Assembly (NCBI RefSeq): GCF_964030655.1
Contig: NZ_OZ034915.1
Span: forward strand, 1,302,001 to 1,366,000
DNA from: Spiroplasma endosymbiont of Poecilobothrus nobilitatus
GTDB lineage: Bacteria > Bacillota_I > Bacilli_A > Mycoplasmatales > Mycoplasmataceae
DNA: 64,000 bases
Direction of reading: 5' to 3'
Of the stretch, positions 58,926 to 64,000 are shown piece by piece. The notes under the pieces were generated by a model. It made no database searches. It was not told where the DNA came from and saw only the letters and a list, made by a program, of their open reading frames with translations. Position numbers and translations under genes: made by a program. Position 1 is the first letter of the stretch, and every line of letters starts with the position of its first letter.

Positions 58926-60101
58926 TTAACAAGTTATAACACCCGATGTAACGCCAAAAGCTAACCCGCCTGCGGCACCAGAAATTAAACCAATTATTCC
59001 ACCGATAACAGCGCCCGCTATAGTACCTGCACCAGGAACAAAAGAACCAAATGCTGCACCGGCAGTTATTCCTGAAATTGTTCCCGAAACTAATCCAGAA
59101 GCAGCATTACCAGCTGTATTATCTCTAAGACTATTAGCAATACAATTATTATAATTATCATTTAATTTCATTTCTAAATTATCAATTATACTAATTAAAT
59201 TATTAACTTTATTATTTAAATTATTAAAATCATTTATTAAATTCATAAATTCTAAATTTAATTTTCAAATGTTTATATTATTATTTACTATTGCTAAGTT
59301 TTGTTTTAGAGAATGCAAATGATTTGCAAATTCCAATTTTATTGTATTTTTTCAATTAATCTTGTTAATTTGATTCATTTGATTTACAGTATTATTTTCT
59401 TGTCAATTAATTTGATTTATTCAATTATTAAAATTTGATTTTCATTGTTTAATTAAAGATAAATCAATAGTTAATATTCTTGAATTATATTCACCATATA
59501 TTCCAACAATCACATAAACATTTCAAGACTCTCCAATAATGTAAGCATTTTTATTTTCATCAATTAATATATCATTTATTTTTTCATTTATTTGTATAAT
59601 TCGATTTATACTAGCACTACCACGCTCATGAAAATAAAGCAATCCTGTAGAAGGTCCTATATAATAAAATTTATCATTATTTATAGAAAATGATCTTCCT
59701 GATTGTAACAAAATTGGTATAGCTAAATTTGAATTTTGATTTGGTATTGATGGGGATAATTGTCCTCATTGTGGTTGTTGATATGTTGGTTGACCTCATT
59801 GTGGTTGTTGATATGTTGGTTGACCTCATTGTGGTTGTTGATATGTTGGTTGACCTCATTGTGGTTGTTGATATGTTGGTTGACCTAACCCTCCTGTTTG
59901 TGGATTATATATTTGTTGTCAACCGCCCCGTCCTGTTACTGGATTATATTGAGGACTTCTCTTATTTCTATTTAAAGCTTCTAAATTAACATTATTATTT
60001 AATTTTTTATCTTCTTTTTGATAAGGACTAGCGGCAATCACTGTTGGTACAGCAGTCCCACTAATTGTTAATACACTTAATAAACTTAGTAATTTTTTCA
60101 T
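58926..60101 (-). CDS. Secreted repeat protein with C-terminal glycine-zipper
   Basis: 391 residues with TGA as Trp. Signal peptide MKKLLSLLSVLTISGTAVPT cut near VIAA-SP. Then LNRNKRSPQYNPVTGRGG and QQIYNPQTGG, four 10-residue repeats of the form GQPTYQQPQW, a globular part, Asn-rich coiled coils (about 220-330), and a hydrophobic Gly-rich end (SGTISGITAGAAFGS, AGTIAGAVIGGIIGLISG) with many GxxxG steps. Such glycine zippers insert into membranes in toxins and bacteriocins. Shares its N-terminal 50 residues with the gene at 60491. Role unknown: toxin, adhesin, or phage release factor. Confidence 0.6.
59764..59883 (-). repeat. Four perfect 30-bp tandem repeats
   Basis: Period 30 bp, in frame, encoding Gly-Gln-Pro-Thr-Tyr-Gln-Gln-Pro-Gln-Trp. 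Identical units suggest recent expansion. Copy number could vary by slippage without shifting frame. Confidence 0.95.
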
Positions 60102-60490
60102 TTTGTATAATTTTCTTTCAATTTATATAATATATTTTTCTATATTTTATATTTTTTTATTTGTCGTTTTGTAAATACAAACGGAAAATTTATATATTGT
60201 TAAATTAATGCAAAGTTAAATATGAAATACAACACTTTTTATATTAAATTAAAATTTTACTTTTAATCTTAATATTTGTTTTAAATTCTTAATTTAATAA
60301 AACAATAAATAAAATAAAAGATATCAATTATTTAATTTTTTATAATAAATCTTTATAAAATTTTAAAAACATTGATTTTTCAACTAATAAAGTGTTGCAT
60401 TTCTATTTTAACTTTACAAAAAATAATTTCACAAGAATTTTTTTGCCGGTTCATTGTACAATAAGCTTTTTTAAATTAAATATATTTTAT

Positions 60491-61069
60491 TTAATAATTC
60501 CTTTGTTGCTGATTTGCTAATCTTTCGATTTTTTTCATACCACTTGAAAATTCTTCTAAATCTTGACCTTGAGTTCTTCCTGGATTAACTGTACTTGGTG
60601 CATTTGGATTAAATGTTGATTGTATTAATGGTTGTTGATATGTTGGTTGTTGATATGTTGGTTGTTGATATGTTGGTTGTTGATATGAGTTAATTGGGTT
60701 GTAAGTATGTACTCTTTGACCTAAATTTAAACCAAAATCAAACATCCCGCCGTCTAATTGCTTAGTTGTTTTATCCCTTGTAGGAAAAGCCATACCCATA
60801 TTAAAATTTCAAGGTGGATTTGAAAGTGGCTGCCCTCATCCTCCTGTTTGTGGATTATATATTTGTTGTCCACCGCCCTGTCCTGTTACTGGATTATATT
60901 GAGGACTTCTCTTATTTCTATTTAAAACTTCTAAATTATTTGTTTGTTGATAATTAATATCACTATTTTTGATAGTTTCTTCTTTTTTATACGGGCTAGC
61001 GGCAATCGTTGTTGGTACAGCAGTCCCACTAATTGTTATTACACTTAATAAACTTAACAATTTTTTCAT
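60491..61069 (-). CDS. Secreted proline/glutamine-repeat protein
   Basis: 192 residues, starting MKKLLSLLSVITISGTAVPT with cleavage near IAA-SP. The segment LEVLNRNKRSPQYNPVTGQG is shared with the 58926 gene. Middle part GMAFPTRDKTTKQLDGGMF, then short YQQPTYQQPTYQQP repeats, and a basic C-terminus KKIERLANQQQRNY. Start at 61069 preferred over an ATG 14 codons earlier because the signal peptide begins there. Unknown function. The 390-base gap to 60101 holds only the conserved 34-bp element at 60427. Confidence 0.6.
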
Positions 61070-61204
61070 TTTATATAATTTCCTTTTATTAATCTTGAAA
61101 CTTTTTATCAAGATCTATTGACATTATATATATATATATAAGCAATTTTGATTATATTTTTGGAAAGGGAATTATTTGATATGATTATTATTGTGATTAT
61201 ATTC

Positions 61205-61400
61205 TAACACCCAGCTGGGCTCGCGGGATTTTCGATAGTTTGTGAAAAATGCCTCAAATTTTAAAAAAACTTTTGGCGCCGCTTTTAAAAGTACTTGGGA
61301 AAAATTCTAAGCGTTAAGCGAAGAATTTTATAAAGGTTCCCAAATTTGTTTGAAAGAACCTCAAAAATTTTTTTAACTTGTAAGTTATTTTATCACAAAA
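61205..61400. other. GC-richer non-coding island with stem-loops
   Basis: Stands out from its AT-rich surroundings (CCAGCTGGGCTCGCGGG, GGCGCCGC, GCGTTAAGCG). Stems: TTGGGAA...TTCCCAA with AATTCT/AGAATT inside, and CTTTT...AAAAG around GGCGCCG. No ORF. Might be a replication or packaging signal, or a structured leader. Confidence 0.45.
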
Positions 61401-61433
61401 ATTTAAGAAAATCAACCGCTCGCCCAAAAATTT

Positions 61434-61461
61434 AAAAACCCTTTTAAATAAAGGGTTTTTA
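61434..61461. terminator. Terminator after the small coiled-coil gene
   Basis: AAAAACCC and GGGTTTTT pair around a 9-base loop; runs of A and T on both sides allow termination in both directions. Confidence 0.75.
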
Positions 61462-61463
61462 AT

Positions 61464-61616
61464 CTAAAATCTACTATTTTTTAATAATTTTTTAATGTGT
61501 AAAAGTTTAATTTTTAATTGTTGGATTGTTTTTTCTAATTCATTAACTCTAATAGAAAAATTTGTATTATCTATATTTAATTGCTGAGTTGCTTTATTAA
61601 TAATACCAATTGGCAT
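61464..61616 (-). CDS. Small coiled-coil protein
   Basis: 50 residues from MPIGIINKATQQLN, with a heptad-like NELEKTIQQLKIKLLHIKKL. Start at 61616 chosen for the GGAG nine bases upstream; a longer frame to 61673 lacks this. Unknown function. Confidence 0.5.
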   Translation of the reverse strand: MPIGIINKATQQLNIDNTNFSIRVNELEKTIQQLKIKLLHIKKLLKNSRF

Positions 61617-61732
61617 AAATATATCTCCATTTCTAAGAAATAAAATTGATTTAAGAGAAACACTTAAAACCAATTAATTAAATAAAAAATATAGATATAT
61701 TTAAAAATATAAAATTATAATGTATAATACTT

Positions 61733-61805
61733 ATATCTAGATATATTCCTTTAGATTCTTTATCTAGTATTTTGGTTAAGTGTTAGTATCACTTAACTTT
61801 TTTTA
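61733..61805 (+). ncRNA. Possible small phage RNA
   Basis: TTTAAA, 17 bases, TATAAT, ends just upstream. The transcript would have stem CTAGATA/TATCTAG, then the terminator stem GGTTAAGTG/CACTTAACT with a T7 tail. No ORF. Divergent from the small coiled-coil gene. Confidence 0.4.
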
Positions 61806-61852
61806 TTTCTATACAAATTATAACAAAAAATAGAACAAATTACTTTTTTATT

Positions 61853-63589
61853 TTACATTCCCATTTTAAAACGATATAGATAAGAACCATAAAACAAAGC
61901 ATCATATGGGTCGTGGTACATTTTACTATCGGGTGTATTTGTTTTATTATCGCTAAATCTTAATTCACTAATGCACTTATCTAAAAAAGGAAAGTTATCT
62001 AACGTGCCATTTATTTTACCTTGAACAAACATTTTTCTTATTCATGTTACACGATTAATTATACCCGCTTCCTTTTTAAACGATGTTTGATGTTTTTTGG
62101 CTTTAAACATTTTAATTTTATAACCCAAATAAGGATAAATATCTTCTTGTAATTTTTGCATAAAGTCATGAGCATTGATATCATAATGGAATGTGGCATA
62201 TTCAAAACCATCAAATTTATCAAAGGTATTAATTATTCATTGTCCATAATATTCAACTATTTCACTTAAATTAATTGCGTTTTTTGGTGTAATAACATTT
62301 TCTTCAATTAAGTACTTATCATATTCATTATTTTCATTAATTTTATAGCCACTAAATAAAAATACTGTATGATCGGCACTACCATTAGCATAATCAACGC
62401 CAATCGAATAACAATCAAATTCATATTGTTTTGTATTGGCATTATAAAAATCTTGCAAGTTATATTCTTGCATATATTTGCGATAATTTCGTAAAACATA
62501 AATACTTGGGTCATTATCATTATATTCAAAACCGTAATATTCTAATTCAAATAAATCAGGTCGCTCTTCTTTATTTGTTAAAACAAGTTTTTTAGTAATA
62601 TTAGGAATTTTGTTTCAAACAGCACCCATTGTTAATCTTAAATTAAAAACACCCAAATCGTTAAAAGCTTGTTTATTTTCTGAATATACTTGGTTGTGTT
62701 CATTTAAAATAGTTTTAATTCTTTCATTTAACGGTAAATATGGGGTTACAAATTTTTCATAAAAGACATGGTATTTGTCAAAAGGATTAAAAGTGAATTG
62801 ATTAGAATAAGTTTTATGAAAATATGTTGTTACTGTATTATATTGTTTTGTCGTGTTATCTCATTCTTGAAATGTCCAAGATAATTCTTTTACTGGAATA
62901 GGATTTTCTAAATTATAATGTTCATCGCCAATATCGTTAATGTATTTTTCATAAGACACTTTTAAACTTTTAGAACGAAACATTGAAACTCTTAAATTAT
63001 TATATCTTTTATCTAATTCTTTATCAGTTAAGATTTCTTTTTCTTCGGCATGGATCATTTCATCTGTTCATGCCGATATAATACCACTACCTTTACCAAC
63101 TTTTCCCATAATTTTATTCCCATTAGCATAACCAACAAAAGCAATCCGCACACCACTAGGAAAAATAATTTCGCCACCTTCTTTAACATTTTTCGGTCAA
63201 ATAATCCCATTTTCATTGTCCGGACCTAAATCAATCCCATACTTGTCATATAAGTAATTACATACATTAATTGTATCGCCAAATGTAGTATCTTCATGGG
63301 TATTGGCATATCTTCGTAAAATATTAGATGAAGCATCGGTAAAATTGCAAGCAAAAAATAATTTTTCTGCTAAATGATTTCATGTTTTATTAGTACCTCT
63401 TCCAGCGGAAACAAACTTAAAAAAAGTTGGCGAAGTAAAATATCGGGCATAACTATCACCGACAAAGTCTTTAAATACCTCTCAATCAAACCCAAAATTA
63501 TAGTCACTAAAATTTAAATCATATTTTTTATTTAAATGTTCATAGCTAGTAATTCGTTTTTTATTATTAATTTTAGTAAGGTTTTGCAT
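61853..63589 (-). CDS. terL: Terminase large subunit
   Basis: 578 residues, intact with TGA as Trp. ATPase half: Walker A-like KFVSAGRGTNKTWNHLAEK (about 58-76), Walker B IISAWTDEMIHAEE (about 172-185). Nuclease half: first acid in YSIGVDYANGSADHTVFLF (about 400-418), and last acids in MYHDPYDALFYGSYLYRF near the end. Packages phage DNA into the prohead through the portal and cuts concatemers. Starts at 63589 (MQNLTKINNKKR) with GGAGATGA upstream. Lies on the strand opposite to the capsid genes. Confidence 0.85.
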
Positions 63590-63656
63590 TTTTAAATCAT
63601 CTCCATTTTTGATAAAATATAAATAATTAATTGTTTTTAAGAAAGGTTTTTATGTG

Positions 63657-64000
63657 ATGGAATTAAAACAAAATTTATTAGGAAATTATAAAGAAAGTAA
63701 AATAATAGAAACAAAAAAAGAACTTAAGACTTTTTTGTTTGAAAGAGATAACGAGATATTTAAATTATATCAACAAGGAAAATTATTACAAGGATATAAG
63801 GTTATTTCTAAATTACCAAAAACAATTAAAACAGAATTTGGTGATATTACTGTAAAAAGACGAAGATATGTTAAATATAATCAAGAAAAAAATGAAAATA
63901 TAAATTGTTATCCTTTAGATGATGAACTGGGTTTAAAAAAATACCAAAGAATAGAACAAAATTTAATAAATAAAGTTACTTCATTTTTTGGTGATGGAAA
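63657..64000 (+). CDS. UPF0236/ISLre2-type transposase, N-terminal part
   Basis: 114 residues visible, continuing past the window. KTEFGDITVKRRRYV and CYPLDDELGLKKYQRI are hallmarks of the ISLre2 (UPF0236) family. Start ATG at 63657, or GTG one codon earlier, with AAGAAAGG upstream. The beginning of a mobile element that borders the prophage. Confidence 0.75.
   Translation, partial: MELKQNLLGNYKESKIIETKKELKTFLFERDNEIFKLYQQGKLLQGYKVISKLPKTIKTEFGDITVKRRRYVKYNQEKNENINCYPLDDELGLKKYQRIEQNLINKVTSFFGDG

Noticed and set aside
59764-59883. Four 30-bp repeats considered as a CRISPR array
   Set aside because: Units are directly adjacent without spacers and encode an in-frame peptide repeat.
47848-63589. 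Prophage considered a plectrovirus (SpV1-like)
   Set aside because: Large terminase, scaffold and major capsid genes point to a tailed dsDNA phage; no plectrovirus coat or Rep genes were recognised.

Overview
This window comes from a Spiroplasma (Mollicutes). UGA is read as tryptophan throughout: nearly every intact gene (asnS, guaA, smc, pstS, terL) needs in-frame TGA to stay open, while TAA and TAG act as stops. The DNA is very AT-rich, and lipoprotein signal peptides of spiroplasma type are present. IS density and the lipoprotein style fit the citri clade, but I cannot name a species.

Layout. (1) 1-4731: remains of a pyruvate dehydrogenase operon on the minus strand (E1-beta tail, E2, E3), broken by nonsense codons, frameshifts and two ISs. 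(2) 4732-16413: a pile-up of IS3-family elements, some nested, around a MITE-split membrane protein, a cob(I)alamin adenosyltransferase-like gene, a 550-aa lipoprotein, the ribosome GTPase ylqF/rbgA and a decayed ylqF paralogue. (3) 16430-21518, minus: the ribosomal operon rpsP-khpA-rimM-trmD-rplS and asnS, separated by another IS. (4) 24203-41311, plus: the conserved chromosomal core. It holds a guanine riboswitch with hpt-guaA, a uracil permease, smc, the pstS-pstCA-pstB-phoU phosphate operon, a phosphohexomutase, an E2-like protein that has lost its catalytic motif, and yhaM. (5) 41411-47753: chimeric IS blocks cutting into a first prophage remnant. (6) 47848-63589: a tailed-phage prophage. 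It has a long structured non-coding RNA, a RuvC-like nuclease, scaffold, major capsid, structural proteins, and portal-like and appendage-like genes (both broken) on plus; a lipoprotein, two secreted repeat proteins and an intact large terminase are on minus. (7) 63657-64000: start of an ISLre2/UPF0236-type transposase.

The core genes form coherent modules: purine salvage under riboswitch control, phosphate uptake with its PhoU regulator, and 30S/50S maturation with tRNA modification. The accessory parts show heavy decay. I count seven copies of one IS150-type element (IS-C), four full or partial copies of a second (IS-D), and four full or partial copies plus a scar of an IS1595-like element (IS-A). 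There is also one copy each of two further IS3-family elements (IS-B, IS-E). Names IS-A to IS-E are local labels.

Three observations stand out. First, nonsense mutations in IS copies are almost all GAA>TAA, TCA>TAA or TAC>TAA, i.e. G:C>T:A changes. Second, two diverged copies of a roughly 0.55-0.62 kb non-coding element at the head of the phage late genes show compensatory base-pair changes, so it is probably a large structured phage RNA. Third, a phage appendage-like gene and a neighbouring lipoprotein share an almost identical domain of about 100 residues in inverted orientation.
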